A stretch of 64,000 nucleotides of DNA from Pararoseomonas sp. SCSIO 73927 (GTDB lineage Bacteria > Pseudomonadota > Alphaproteobacteria > Acetobacterales > Acetobacteraceae): assembly GCF_037040815.1 (NCBI RefSeq), contig NZ_CP146232.1:4000001-4064000 (forward strand), in the 5' to 3' direction. Position numbers and translations under genes: made by a program. The notes beneath the pieces are model-generated. The model searched no databases. It had not been told where the DNA came from and saw nothing but the letters and a program-made list of their open reading frames with translations. Of this stretch, positions 33,206 through 41,094 are shown piece after piece; within the stretch, counting starts at the first letter, position 1; the number at the start of each line of letters is the position of its first letter.

Positions 33206-34999
33206 CTACAGGATGAAATCCGCCGCGGTCAGCGGCGCGGCGCTGGCGACCAGTAGGACAAGGTCCGCCGGCCCGCCATCGACGGACACCTCGACCCGCC
33301 AGGCCTCGTCCAGCTCCAGCACCCGGACCTGCGGGCCCGAGGCGGCGAAGCCGGCCCCGCCGATGAAGGCGAGGCGCCCATCCGCCAGGGCGGAGAGGTC
33401 CATACGGTCACCCTCCGCGCCGTTGAAGTCGGTCACGCGGTCGATCGGGCTGCCGCGCGGGCTGTCGGACGGGGTGGTCCAGCGGAAGCGGTCGGCCCCG
33501 GCACCGCCTGTCATCGCGTCCGTTCCCGCCCCGCCGGCCAGCACGTCGTCACCGGCGCCGCCGAGCAGCCGGTCCGCCCCCGCGCCGCCGAGCAGGTGGT
33601 CCGCGCCCTCGCCCCCGTCCAGCCGGTCCGCGCCGGCGCCGCCGATCAGCAGGTCGTCTCCCGCGCCGCCGGCGAGGGTGTCGTTCCCCTCCATGCCGGA
33701 GAGAAGGTCGTCGCCGTTGCCGCCGGCCGCGCGGTCGTCGCCTGCCCCGGCGAAGACCCGGTCGTTCCCGCCGCCTGAGGCGATCCGGTCCGCCGCGTCC
33801 CGGTCCACCCCGTCCACCGTGCCGGCCGGCGCGCCCGTGGAGATCCGGGTCAGGGTGCCGTCGATGCCGACGGCGAAGAGGGAGCCGTCCCCGTCCTCGG
33901 CGAAGGAGACGAGGGCCTGGCGGGCCACGGCGCCGCCGTCGTCGATCTCCCGCCGGTCCAGGTCGCCGTCCCCGTCCGTGTCCGCCAGGGTCCAGAAGCG
34001 CGTGCTGACGAAGTCACCGAAGAGGTATTGGCCGTAAAGCCCCGTCTCCGGCCCGCGGCTGACATAACCGCCGATGATGGAGCGGTCATCGGCCGAATGG
34101 TCGTAGGAGTGGACGGGGAAGGTGAACCCCTCGGCCGGGCCCGCGCCGCCCTCATAGGTGTTCCAGCCGAAATTGGCCCCGGGCGCCCCGATGTTGACCT
34201 CCTCGAAGGCGTCCTGACCGACATCGCCGATCCACAGCTCCCCGGTGCCGATGTCGAAGCTGGCACGGTAGGGGTTGCGAAGGCCGTAGGCCCAGACCTC
34301 GGGCGCGCCACCGCCGCCCGCGAAAGGATTGTCCGCGGGAATGGCGTAGTTGCGCGCCGGGTCGCCGGGAAAGTCGTCCCCGTTCACGTCGATGCGGAGA
34401 ATGGACCCGCGCAGGTCGCTCCGGTCCTGCCCTCCGCCGGTCGGGTCGTTGGCGCCGCCGCCGTCGCCCGTGGCGATATGCAGCATCCCGTCCGGGCCGA
34501 AGCCCATCCAGCCGCCCTTGTGGTTGTTGAAGTTGCCGGGCTGGGGGATCGTCAGGACCTCGCGCGCCGTGCCGGTGGGCACCGTGTCCGGGTCCGCGGG
34601 ATCGATCGTGTACTCCCGCACCTGGCTCTCGCCGTCCCGACGGGAGAAGAAGACGTAGAACCGGCCGTTGGTTCCGAAGTCCGGATGGAAGGCCATGCCG
34701 AGCAGGCCCTGTTCCCCGGCCGTGGAGACCTCCGCGCTCATGTCGAGGAAGGGCGTGGCCCGCACCGCCCCGGTCGCGGTGTCCACCACGCGGATCACGC
34801 CGGTCCGGTCCAGGACGTAGAGCTGCCCGGCATCGCCCGGCGCCGCGGTGGCAAAGACCGCCGGGCCTAACCCCGTGGCGATCGTGGTGAAGACGGGGGC
34901 AGCGGCCGGCGCGGCGAGGGGGCCATGGCCCTCGATCAGGTCATCCCCACGCGTGCCGTTCAGCGTGTTCCCGCCGAGGCTGCCCGTGATCCTCGCCAT
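33206..34999 (-). CDS. PQQ-type glucose/sorbosone dehydrogenase fused to RTX calcium-binding repeats
   Basis: A 597-residue protein. A short N-terminal RTX-like element (LNGTRGDDLIEG) is followed at about residues 35-400 by a six-bladed sugar dehydrogenase propeller: GLLGMAFHPDFGTNGRFYVFF, the His in NFNNHKGGWMGFGPDGMLHI, GDGGGANDPTGGGQD, GLRNPYRASFD and NFGWNTYEGG. From about 415 to 515 come nine nonapeptide repeats of the GGxGxD type, then a C-terminal domain ending TAADFIL typical of type I secretion substrates. There is no signal peptide, so export would use a type I system, none of which is in the window. ATG at 34999 follows GAGGAAACGAG. Activity and PQQ binding are inferred from the family. 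Confidence 0.88.
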   Translation of the reverse strand: MARITGSLGGNTLNGTRGDDLIEGHGPLAAPAAAPVFTTIATGLGPAVFATAAPGDAGQLYVLDRTGVIRVVDTATGAVRATPFLDMSAEVSTAGEQGLLGMAFHPDFGTNGRFYVFFSRRDGESQVREYTIDPADPDTVPTGTAREVLTIPQPGNFNNHKGGWMGFGPDGMLHIATGDGGGANDPTGGGQDRSDLRGSILRIDVNGDDFPGDPARNYAIPADNPFAGGGGAPEVWAYGLRNPYRASFDIGTGELWIGDVGQDAFEEVNIGAPGANFGWNTYEGGAGPAEGFTFPVHSYDHSADDRSIIGGYVSRGPETGLYGQYLFGDFVSTRFWTLADTDGDGDLDRREIDDGGAVARQALVSFAEDGDGSLFAVGIDGTLTRISTGAPAGTVDGVDRDAADRIASGGGNDRVFAGAGDDRAAGGNGDDLLSGMEGNDTLAGGAGDDLLIGGAGADRLDGGEGADHLLGGAGADRLLGGAGDDVLAGGAGTDAMTGGAGADRFRWTTPSDSPRGSPIDRVTDFNGAEGDRMDLSALADGRLAFIGGAGFAASGPQVRVLELDEAWRVEVSVDGGPADLVLLVASAAPLTAADFIL

Positions 35000-35175
35000 T
35001 CTCGTTTCCTCGTCCCTTTTCCCGATCATGACCGGGCGCGGGGCGCGGCGGGACCGGTATCCTCGCTCCACAAGCCCTTGTTATCGATCGCACGGGGGCG
35101 TGAGCCGTGGGCCGGTTCCATCCGGCCCGCGCCACGCCCTTGTTTGCTCTGTCCGTAATCGGAGGAGAGACCAGG

Positions 35176-35811
35176 ATGCGCCCGACCCTGACCGCCCTGA
35201 TCGCCGGCCTTGCTCTGCCCGTGGCCGCGCTGGCGCAGACCGCGCCGCCCGATACATCCCGTGCGGCCCCGGTCCCGGGTGTGGCGCCCGGCACGCGGCC
35301 GGGCCAGGCGGCGGAGCTGCCACGGCTCGTCATCGGCGCGCCGGGTCGGTGCGAGCTCTCGTCCGGCGGCCAGTCGCAACCCTGCAGCAGCGGGCTCGTC
35401 TACGTGCACCACCGCAACGGGGCGGTGCTGATCTCCGTCCAGTCCACGCCCACCAGCACCATCGGCTTCCAGGGCAACGGCGACACCCAGCCCGTGCGGG
35501 AGGAGTACACGCTGGAGCTGAGCCGGATGCACACCTCCATCGATGGGCGCACCGCGGCGAAGACGGTGCGGGGCACCTGCCAGATCAGCATGACGGCGGA
35601 TGGCCTGACCTGGCACCGCGCCACCTGCCGCGCGACGGACGGGAACGGCCTGGTGACGGTGATGAGCTTCAGCGGCGACGGCCGGCAGGTCACGGTCGCG
35701 CGCCCCGGCGAGGAGGGCGGCGGAACCGGGCGCGCGCCTTCCGGAGCAGCTGGAGGCGCGCCCTCCGGCGGGACGAGCGGCAAGCCCGCCCCCGCCGCGC
35801 CCAAGGGCTGA
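35176..35811 (+). CDS. Exported protein of unknown function with four cysteines
   Basis: I do not recognise this family. The 211-residue product starts MRPTLTALIAGLALPVAALAQ, a clear Sec signal peptide cut near residue 21. A Pro-rich linker is followed by a compact region with four Cys (GRCELSSG, QPCSSGL, GTCQISM, RATCRATD), suggesting two disulfides in the periplasm. The tail is rich in Gly, Ser and Pro. ATG at 35176 is preceded by GGAGGAGAGACCAGG, a strong ribosome site. It is divergent from the RTX fusion gene with 176 bp between starts, so the two might share regulation. Confidence 0.75.
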   Translation: MRPTLTALIAGLALPVAALAQTAPPDTSRAAPVPGVAPGTRPGQAAELPRLVIGAPGRCELSSGGQSQPCSSGLVYVHHRNGAVLISVQSTPTSTIGFQGNGDTQPVREEYTLELSRMHTSIDGRTAAKTVRGTCQISMTADGLTWHRATCRATDGNGLVTVMSFSGDGRQVTVARPGEEGGGTGRAPSGAAGGAPSGGTSGKPAPAAPKG

Positions 35812-35877
35812 TCCGCCCCCTTTGCCCGGGGCTCGGGAGGCCGCATCGTCGGGTCAGGCATCGGACGGGAGTCGCGC

Positions 35878-37131
35878 GTGAGGGTCCTCGTTCTCGGAAG
35901 CGGCGTCATCGGCGTCACCACCGCCTGGTACTTGGCGAAGGCCGGGCACGAGGTGACGGTCATCGACCGCCAGGACGGCGCGGGGAAGGAGACGAGCTTC
36001 GCGAATGCGGGGCAGCTCTCCTACGGCTACTCCTCGCCCTGGGCGGGGCCGGGGGTGCCGATGAAGGCGGTGAAGTGGCTGCTGATGCACCACCGCCCCT
36101 TCGTCCTCTGGCCGCGCCCGGACTGGGACATGCTCTCCTGGCTCGCCCGGATGGCCGCGAACTGCACGGAGCGCGCCTATCGCCGCAACAAGGGCCGGAT
36201 GGTGCGCGTGGCCGAGTACAGCCGCGTCGCGCTGGCCGAGTTGCGCGCCGAGACAGGCATCGAGTTCGACCACCGCGCGCGCGGCACGGTGCAGCTTTTC
36301 CGCACGCAGAAGCAGCTGGACCACGTGGGCGGCGACACCGCCGTGCTGGACGGGTACGGCGTGCCCTGGGAACTGCTGGACCCGGCGGGCTGCATCGCGG
36401 CGGAGCCGGCGCTCGCGCGGGTGCAGGGCAAGTTCGTCGGCGGACTGCGCCTGCCGCAGGACGAGACGGGGGACGCCTTCCTCTTCACCCAGCGCCTGGC
36501 GGAGCTCGCGCGCGGCAAGGGCGTGGACTTCCGCCTCGGCGTCGGCGTCGCCTCCATTCACTGCGAGGGCGGGCGCGTGGCGGCGGTGGAGACGGACCAC
36601 GGCGACTTCACCGCCGATGCCTACGTCGCCGCGCTGGGCAGCCACACCCCGGCGGTGCTGCGGCCGCTGGGGCTGCGCCTGCCCGTCTATCCCATCAAGG
36701 GCTACTCCCTGACCCTGCCGGTCACGGAGGAGGAGGCCGCCCCCGTCTCCACCGTGATGGACGAGACCTATAAGATCGCCATCACCCGGCTGGGCGACCG
36801 GATCCGGGTCGGCGGCACGGCGGAGATCGCCGGCTTCTCCACCAGTCTGCGCAGGCCGCGGCGGGAGACGCTGGAGCACTCCGTGCGCGACCTTTTCCCC
36901 GAGGGCGGGGACCTCGCGGCGGCGCGCTTCTGGACGGGGCTGCGGCCGATGACGCCGGACGGCACGCCGATCATCGGGGGGACGAGGCTGCCCAACCTCT
37001 ACACCAACACCGGCCACGGCACGCTGGGCTGGACCATGGCCTGCGGATCGGGGCGGGTGCTGGCCGACATCGTCTCCGGACGGCCGCCGGAGATCGATGT
37101 CTCCGACCTCGGGCTCTCGCGTTACGGTTGA
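35878..37131 (+). CDS. dadA: D-amino acid dehydrogenase, small subunit type
   Basis: An FAD enzyme oxidising D-amino acids (for example D-Ala) to keto acids with electrons to the respiratory chain. The 417-residue product begins [21 protein letters not shown], the FAD-binding beta-alpha-beta unit. It continues with the DadA stretch [20 protein letters not shown], then [13 protein letters not shown] ([20 protein letters not shown]), [25 protein letters not shown] and [15 protein letters not shown]. Slightly shorter than E. coli DadA (432). The start is GTG at 35878. No racemase gene is adjacent. Confidence 0.94.
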   Translation: MRVLVLGSGVIGVTTAWYLAKAGHEVTVIDRQDGAGKETSFANAGQLSYGYSSPWAGPGVPMKAVKWLLMHHRPFVLWPRPDWDMLSWLARMAANCTERAYRRNKGRMVRVAEYSRVALAELRAETGIEFDHRARGTVQLFRTQKQLDHVGGDTAVLDGYGVPWELLDPAGCIAAEPALARVQGKFVGGLRLPQDETGDAFLFTQRLAELARGKGVDFRLGVGVASIHCEGGRVAAVETDHGDFTADAYVAALGSHTPAVLRPLGLRLPVYPIKGYSLTLPVTEEEAAPVSTVMDETYKIAITRLGDRIRVGGTAEIAGFSTSLRRPRRETLEHSVRDLFPEGGDLAAARFWTGLRPMTPDGTPIIGGTRLPNLYTNTGHGTLGWTMACGSGRVLADIVSGRPPEIDVSDLGLSRYG

Positions 37132-37233
37132 GACAGGCTCCTTGGAAGGCCGGTTCGCGGTCCCGACATCCGGGGTGAGACGGAGCGGGGCGGGGCGCCT
37201 TGGCCGGTTCTTTCACGCCGTGATAGCGTTGTG

Positions 37234-37246
37234 GAATTGAGAATTC
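37234..37246. promoter_or_regulatory. 13-bp palindrome upstream of the peroxiredoxin gene
   Basis: GAATTGAGAATTC (arms GAATT/AATTC around GAG) sits 17 bp before the peroxiredoxin ATG in an AT-rich pocket of otherwise GC-rich DNA, just before the GGAGGA ribosome site. It could be an operator, for example for a redox regulator, or part of the promoter. The regulator is not identifiable from sequence alone. Confidence 0.4.
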
Positions 37247-37262
37247 TACGGAGGAAGCCTGT

Positions 37263-37901
37263 ATGACGCTTCAACTCGGACAGACCGCCCCGGACTTCGA
37301 GGCCGACACCACCCAGGGCCGCATCCGCTTCCACGAGTGGCTCGGCAGTTCCTGGGGCGTGCTGTTCAGCCACCCGAAGGACTACACGCCCGTCTGCACG
37401 ACGGAGCTGGGCTACACCGCCAAGCTGAAGCCCGAGTTCGACCGCCGCGGCGTGAAGGTGATCGGCCTCTCCGTCGATACGCTGGACCGGCACGAGGGCT
37501 GGAACGCGGACATCGAGGAGACGCAGGGCACTGCGGTGAACTTCCCGATGATCTCCGACCACGACCGGAACGTCGCCACCCTTTACGGCATGATCCATCC
37601 CGAGGCCGACGCGGCCGTGACGGTCCGGACCGTCTTCCTGATCGACCCGAGCAAGAAGATCCGCCTGATGCTGATCTACCCGCCGAGCGCCGGGCGGAAC
37701 TTTGACGAGATCCTGCGCGTGATCGACAGCCTGCAGCTGACGGACAAGCACAAGGTCGCCACCCCCGTGAACTGGAAGAAGGGCGACAAGGTCATCGTCG
37801 CCGCCAGCCTCTCGGACGAGGATGCGAAGAAGCACTTTCCCCAGGGCTGGACGGCCGAGAAGCCCTACCTGCGCTGGGTTGACCATCTGGAGTGGACCTG
37901 A
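37263..37901 (+). CDS. 1-Cys peroxiredoxin (Prx6/AhpC-TSA family)
   Basis: Reduces hydrogen peroxide and organic peroxides. The 212-residue product has the peroxidatic Cys45 in DYTPVCTTELG. No other Cys exists in the protein, which makes it a 1-Cys enzyme needing an external thiol such as glutathione. The Prx6-type C-terminal extension is present (LTDKHKVATPVNWKKGDKVI and PYLRWVDHLEW). ATG at 37263 follows GGAGGAAGCCTGT. It is followed 7 bp later by cysK and then cysE, which provide cysteine for thiols. Confidence 0.95.
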   Translation: MTLQLGQTAPDFEADTTQGRIRFHEWLGSSWGVLFSHPKDYTPVCTTELGYTAKLKPEFDRRGVKVIGLSVDTLDRHEGWNADIEETQGTAVNFPMISDHDRNVATLYGMIHPEADAAVTVRTVFLIDPSKKIRLMLIYPPSAGRNFDEILRVIDSLQLTDKHKVATPVNWKKGDKVIVAASLSDEDAKKHFPQGWTAEKPYLRWVDHLEWT

Positions 37902-37908
37902 ACCCACC

Positions 37909-38904
37909 ATGCCCATTCTCGCCACTGACTTCTGGGACGCGGTCGGAAACACGCCCCTTATCCGGCTCCGCCGCGCCTCCGAGAGGACGGGGTGCGAGAT
38001 CCTGGGCAAGGCGGAGTTCATGAACCCCGGCGGCAGCGTGAAGGACCGCGCCGCCATCGGCATTCTGGGGGAGGCCGTCGACCGCGGCCTCCTCACCCCT
38101 TTCCAGCCGGGAACGGTGGTGGAGGGGACGGCGGGGAACACCGGCATCGGGCTGGCGCTGGCCGCGAACGCGCGAGGCTGGAAGTCCGTGATCGTCGTGC
38201 CGCGCACGCAAAGCCGGGAGAAGCTGGACTTCCTGCGCATGATCGGCGCGGACCTGCGATTGGTGGATCCGAAGCCGTTGGCCGATCCCGACCACTACGT
38301 GAACTACTCCCGCCGGCTAGCGGAGGAGATGGGCGCGGTCTGGGCCAACCAGTTCGGCAACTCCGCGAACGCGACGGCGCACGAGGCGACGACGGGCGCG
38401 GAGATCTGGGAGCAGACGGGCGGGAAGGTGGACGCCTTCACCTGCGCCTGCGGTACCGGCGGCACGCTGCACGGGACGGCGCGCGCGCTGAAGGCGCGTA
38501 ATCCCGGTGTGCGGATCGTGCTGGCGGACCCGCACGGCTCCGGCCTGTATTCCTGGGTGAAGACCGGCACCGTCTCGGCCGAGGGCAATTCCATCACCGA
38601 GGGGATCGGGCAGGCGAGCAAGGTCCCCGCCGTGCTGGAGGGCGCGCCGATCGACGACGCCGTGCGGATCTCCGACTCGGAGGCGCTGGAGCAGTGCTTC
38701 TCCCTCCTCGTCGAAGAGGGGCTGAGCGTGGGCGGGTCTGCGGGGCTGAACGTGGCGGCGGCGATCCGGGTCGCCGAGGATCTCGGGCCGGGGCACACGG
38801 TCGTCACCGTGCTCTGCGACGGCGGGGCGCGCTACCAGTCCAAACTGTTCAACCCCGACTTCCTTCGCGAGAAGGGGCTCCCCGTGCCGGGCTGGCTGGC
38901 ATGA
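37909..38904 (+). CDS. cysK: Cysteine synthase A-type PLP enzyme
   Basis: Makes cysteine from O-acetylserine and sulfide. The 331-residue product shows [14 protein letters not shown], the PLP Lys45 in [13 protein letters not shown], the substrate loop [30 protein letters not shown] as phosphate-binding glycine loop and [13 protein letters not shown]. The spelling EGTAGNTG instead of EPTSGNTG, and the extra length after NPG, are typical of the alphaproteobacterial branch. The ATG at 37909 is adopted; upstream in-frame sequence is out-of-frame peroxiredoxin. It is followed 10 bp later by cysE. Confidence 0.92.
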   Translation: MPILATDFWDAVGNTPLIRLRRASERTGCEILGKAEFMNPGGSVKDRAAIGILGEAVDRGLLTPFQPGTVVEGTAGNTGIGLALAANARGWKSVIVVPRTQSREKLDFLRMIGADLRLVDPKPLADPDHYVNYSRRLAEEMGAVWANQFGNSANATAHEATTGAEIWEQTGGKVDAFTCACGTGGTLHGTARALKARNPGVRIVLADPHGSGLYSWVKTGTVSAEGNSITEGIGQASKVPAVLEGAPIDDAVRISDSEALEQCFSLLVEEGLSVGGSAGLNVAAAIRVAEDLGPGHTVVTVLCDGGARYQSKLFNPDFLREKGLPVPGWLA

Positions 38905-38914
38905 GAGGCTTCTC

Positions 38915-39550
38915 GTGATCGGGGAGGCGCTGGAGATCGCGCGGGCCATCCGGGCGCGCGATCCGGCGCGACCGACTTTCGCGGAGTCGCTCCTCTGCTA
39001 TGCCGGGCTGCACGCGGTGCTGTGGCACCGGATGGCGCACCGCCTCTGGCGCGGGGGCTTCCGGGCTCCGGCCCGCCTCGTCTCTCACCTCTCCCGCTTC
39101 CTCACGGGAATCGAGATCCATCCCGGCGCGACGATCGGGCGTCGGCTCTTCATCGACCACGGCATGGGTGTGGTGATCGGCGAGACGGCGGAGATCGGCG
39201 ACGACGTGCTGATCTACCACGGCGTGACGCTGGGCGGGCTGACCCTGCGCCCGGGCAAGCGCCACCCGACGCTGGAGAGCGGCGTGGTGATCGGCGCCGG
39301 CGCGCAGGTGCTGGGCCCGATCCGCATCGGGCGGAACGCGCGGGTGGGAGCGAACGCGGTCTGCGTCGATCCCGTGCCGGACGGGGTGACGGTGGTGGGT
39401 ATCCCCGCCCGCCCGCCCGGAAAGCCCTGCGAGGAGGCGACGACAGGCTACGGAATCGGGCCCGGCGCGCTGGAATCCGTGGCGGAGGAGGTGGCGGCGC
39501 TGCGCGCCGAGATCGCGGCGTTGCGGGAACGCGATTCGCTCCGGGCCTGA
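38915..39550 (+). CDS. cysE: Serine O-acetyltransferase
   Basis: Acetylates serine to O-acetylserine, the substrate of the neighbouring CysK. The 211-residue protein has the SAT N-terminal helical segment ([22 protein letters not shown]) and the hexapeptide beta-helix: [27 protein letters not shown], with the catalytic His-Asp region, and YHGVTLGGL. The protein ends [11 protein letters not shown] and lacks the C-terminal Ile that normally inserts into CysK. It is a short form (E. coli 273). The start is GTG at 38915. It is convergent with the OmpA-family gene through a shared terminator. Confidence 0.93.
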   Translation: MIGEALEIARAIRARDPARPTFAESLLCYAGLHAVLWHRMAHRLWRGGFRAPARLVSHLSRFLTGIEIHPGATIGRRLFIDHGMGVVIGETAEIGDDVLIYHGVTLGGLTLRPGKRHPTLESGVVIGAGAQVLGPIRIGRNARVGANAVCVDPVPDGVTVVGIPARPPGKPCEEATTGYGIGPGALESVAEEVAALRAEIAALRERDSLRA

Positions 39551-39585
39551 CCGCCGATGAGGCTTCGACATCACCGCCCGAATAA

Positions 39586-39617
39586 GAGAAGGGGCGGGAC
39601 CCTTCGGTCCCGCCCCC
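39586..39617 (-). terminator. Strong terminator hairpin of the OmpA-family gene, shared with cysE
   Basis: An 11-bp perfect GC stem (39591-39601 with 39606-39616) with loop CTTC lies between the convergent cysE and OmpA-family genes. Read on the minus strand it is followed by TTCTCTTATT, a T-rich tail as expected for an intrinsic terminator. On the plus strand the tail is CAACCTG, so termination of cysE would be weaker. Confidence 0.85.
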
Positions 39618-39647
39618 AACCTGTCACCCGTGAAGCGACCGGGCTGC

Positions 39648-40745
39648 TCAGCGCAGCACGATCTCGACGCGGCGGTTCTGCGGCTCACGCACGCCGTCGG
39701 CCGTGGCCACCAGGGGGCGGCTCTCGCCGAAGGCCTGGATGGACATGGCGGAGCGCGGGATGCCCCGGCGGCTCAGCTCCGAGGCAACGGCCTCGGCGCG
39801 GCGCATGGAGAGGCGCTGGTTGTACTGCGGCGTGCCGGAGCGGTCGGCGTGGCCGGCCACCTCGATCCGGGTCGTGCCCGTGGAGGACGCGGCCTGGGCC
39901 GCGTCCGCGATGATCTGGCGGGCGCGGTCCGTCAGATCGGCGCGATCGAAGTCGAAGAACACGAGGTAGGTGCGGGACGGGGCGGCGGGCTGCACGGCGG
40001 CCGGCGCAGCCACGGGGGCCGGGACCGGGCGCGGCTGGTTGAAGGCGTAGCGCAGGCCGAGCATGATGGAGTGGTTGTAGTTCTCCACCTCCGTCTTCCG
40101 CCGCACCACGGTATTGGCGGCCGGGACGTAGTTGGACGGCACCTGCTGGTCCAGCGTGCCGTAGAAGCGGTACTCCGCCGTCAGGCTCAGCCCGGGCACC
40201 GCCCGGATGGGGATGCCGACGCCACCGATGGCCTGGTAGGCGAAATCGCCGCTCGTGCCGAAGACGTCGACGCGCGGCCCGGCCGCGCTCTGCACCCGCA
40301 CGTTCTGGTAGTTCACCCAGCCATAGCCGGCACCGAGCCCGACATAGGGCTGCACGGGCCAGCTCGGCGCGGCGAAGTCGTAGAAGACGTTCGCCATCAC
40401 GCCGTACTGCAGCACGTGGCCGGTGGTGCGCCTCGGCGGGGCGATGAAGCCCATGCGGCCGCTATCCACGTCATTGCGGCGGACATTGCCCTCGATCTCG
40501 GCGCGCAGCCCATTCCCGAAGCCCCAGCCGAGGCTGCCAACGAAGACGTAGCCCGTCTCGAAGTCGATGGAGCCGCTGCCGAACTGGGCGCGTGGGACGC
40601 TGTTGCTCGCCTGGAAATCGCTTTCCTGCGTCCAGTTCACACCGCCGCCGCCGGCGATGTAGAGGCCCGACACGGGCTGAGCCCCGGCCACCACGGGCAG
40701 AAGGGTGACCGCCGCGGCAAGAAAGGCGGGCTGCATGCTTTTCAC
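39648..40745 (-). CDS. OmpA-family outer membrane protein
   Basis: A 365-residue outer-membrane protein. The signal peptide is QPAFLAAAVTLLPVVAGAQ. An eight-stranded beta-barrel at about residues 25-240 has opening GLYIAGGGGVNWTQES and closing NHSIMLGLRYAF. A Pro/Ala linker leads to a C-terminal peptidoglycan-binding OmpA domain (FFDFDRADLTDRAR, AGHADRSGTPQYNQRLSMRR, GESRPLVAT, NRRVEIVLR). I prefer the GTG at 40745 (VKSMQPAF) because GGGAGA precedes it and it gives a Lys in the signal peptide. ATG at 40736 is the alternative. Monocistronic, ended by a strong terminator. Confidence 0.92.
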   Translation of the reverse strand: MKSMQPAFLAAAVTLLPVVAGAQPVSGLYIAGGGGVNWTQESDFQASNSVPRAQFGSGSIDFETGYVFVGSLGWGFGNGLRAEIEGNVRRNDVDSGRMGFIAPPRRTTGHVLQYGVMANVFYDFAAPSWPVQPYVGLGAGYGWVNYQNVRVQSAAGPRVDVFGTSGDFAYQAIGGVGIPIRAVPGLSLTAEYRFYGTLDQQVPSNYVPAANTVVRRKTEVENYNHSIMLGLRYAFNQPRPVPAPVAAPAAVQPAAPSRTYLVFFDFDRADLTDRARQIIADAAQAASSTGTTRIEVAGHADRSGTPQYNQRLSMRRAEAVASELSRRGIPRSAMSIQAFGESRPLVATADGVREPQNRRVEIVLR

Positions 40746-41094
40746 GAGCGTCTCCCAAGGTTGCTGGGACGCGGCGCACCCGCCGGGATAAACGGCCGCC
40801 ACGTCTCATTTGCACCATCAGGTGAAACAGGTTGTGATCTAGACGTAAAAACACAACCGCGTGCTCGTTGAGTGCCCGTTAACACAAGTTTATCGCGACA
40901 GCGTACTCACCCTGCAACCTTTGAGCGAAATACGGCCCGACCGGGCCTGCGGTTCTCCTATCAAGCTACGCCTGATCTACGCCATCTATCCCGGGCCCGG
41001 CGGCCCGCTGCGGGCGCGTCAGAGGACGGAGGGCTCCCGGCCATGACGGCCGAAAGCCTTCCGCATTGCAGCAATCGATGAGGCGGGGCGGTGC
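40746..41094. other. Intergenic region between the OmpA-family gene and malate synthase G
   Basis: A 349-bp stretch with lower GC than its surroundings. It holds the 7-bp inverted repeat at 40830-40858, probably in the promoter of the OmpA-family gene, and a weak imperfect hairpin around 41032-41058 (GGCT...GGCC/GGCC...AGCC) near the end of malate synthase G with no T-tract. No ORF with coding character is visible; short open frames here have no conserved look. Confidence 0.5.
40830..40858. promoter_or_regulatory. 7-bp inverted repeat GGTTGTG/CACAACC upstream of the OmpA-family gene
   Basis: GGTTGTG at 40830-40836 and CACAACC at 40852-40858 are exact reverse complements with a 15-bp AT-rich spacer containing TAAAAA. 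The element lies 85 bp upstream of the OmpA-family start in an AT-rich pocket where the promoter is expected. It may be an operator, but no known consensus is recognised. Confidence 0.4.
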
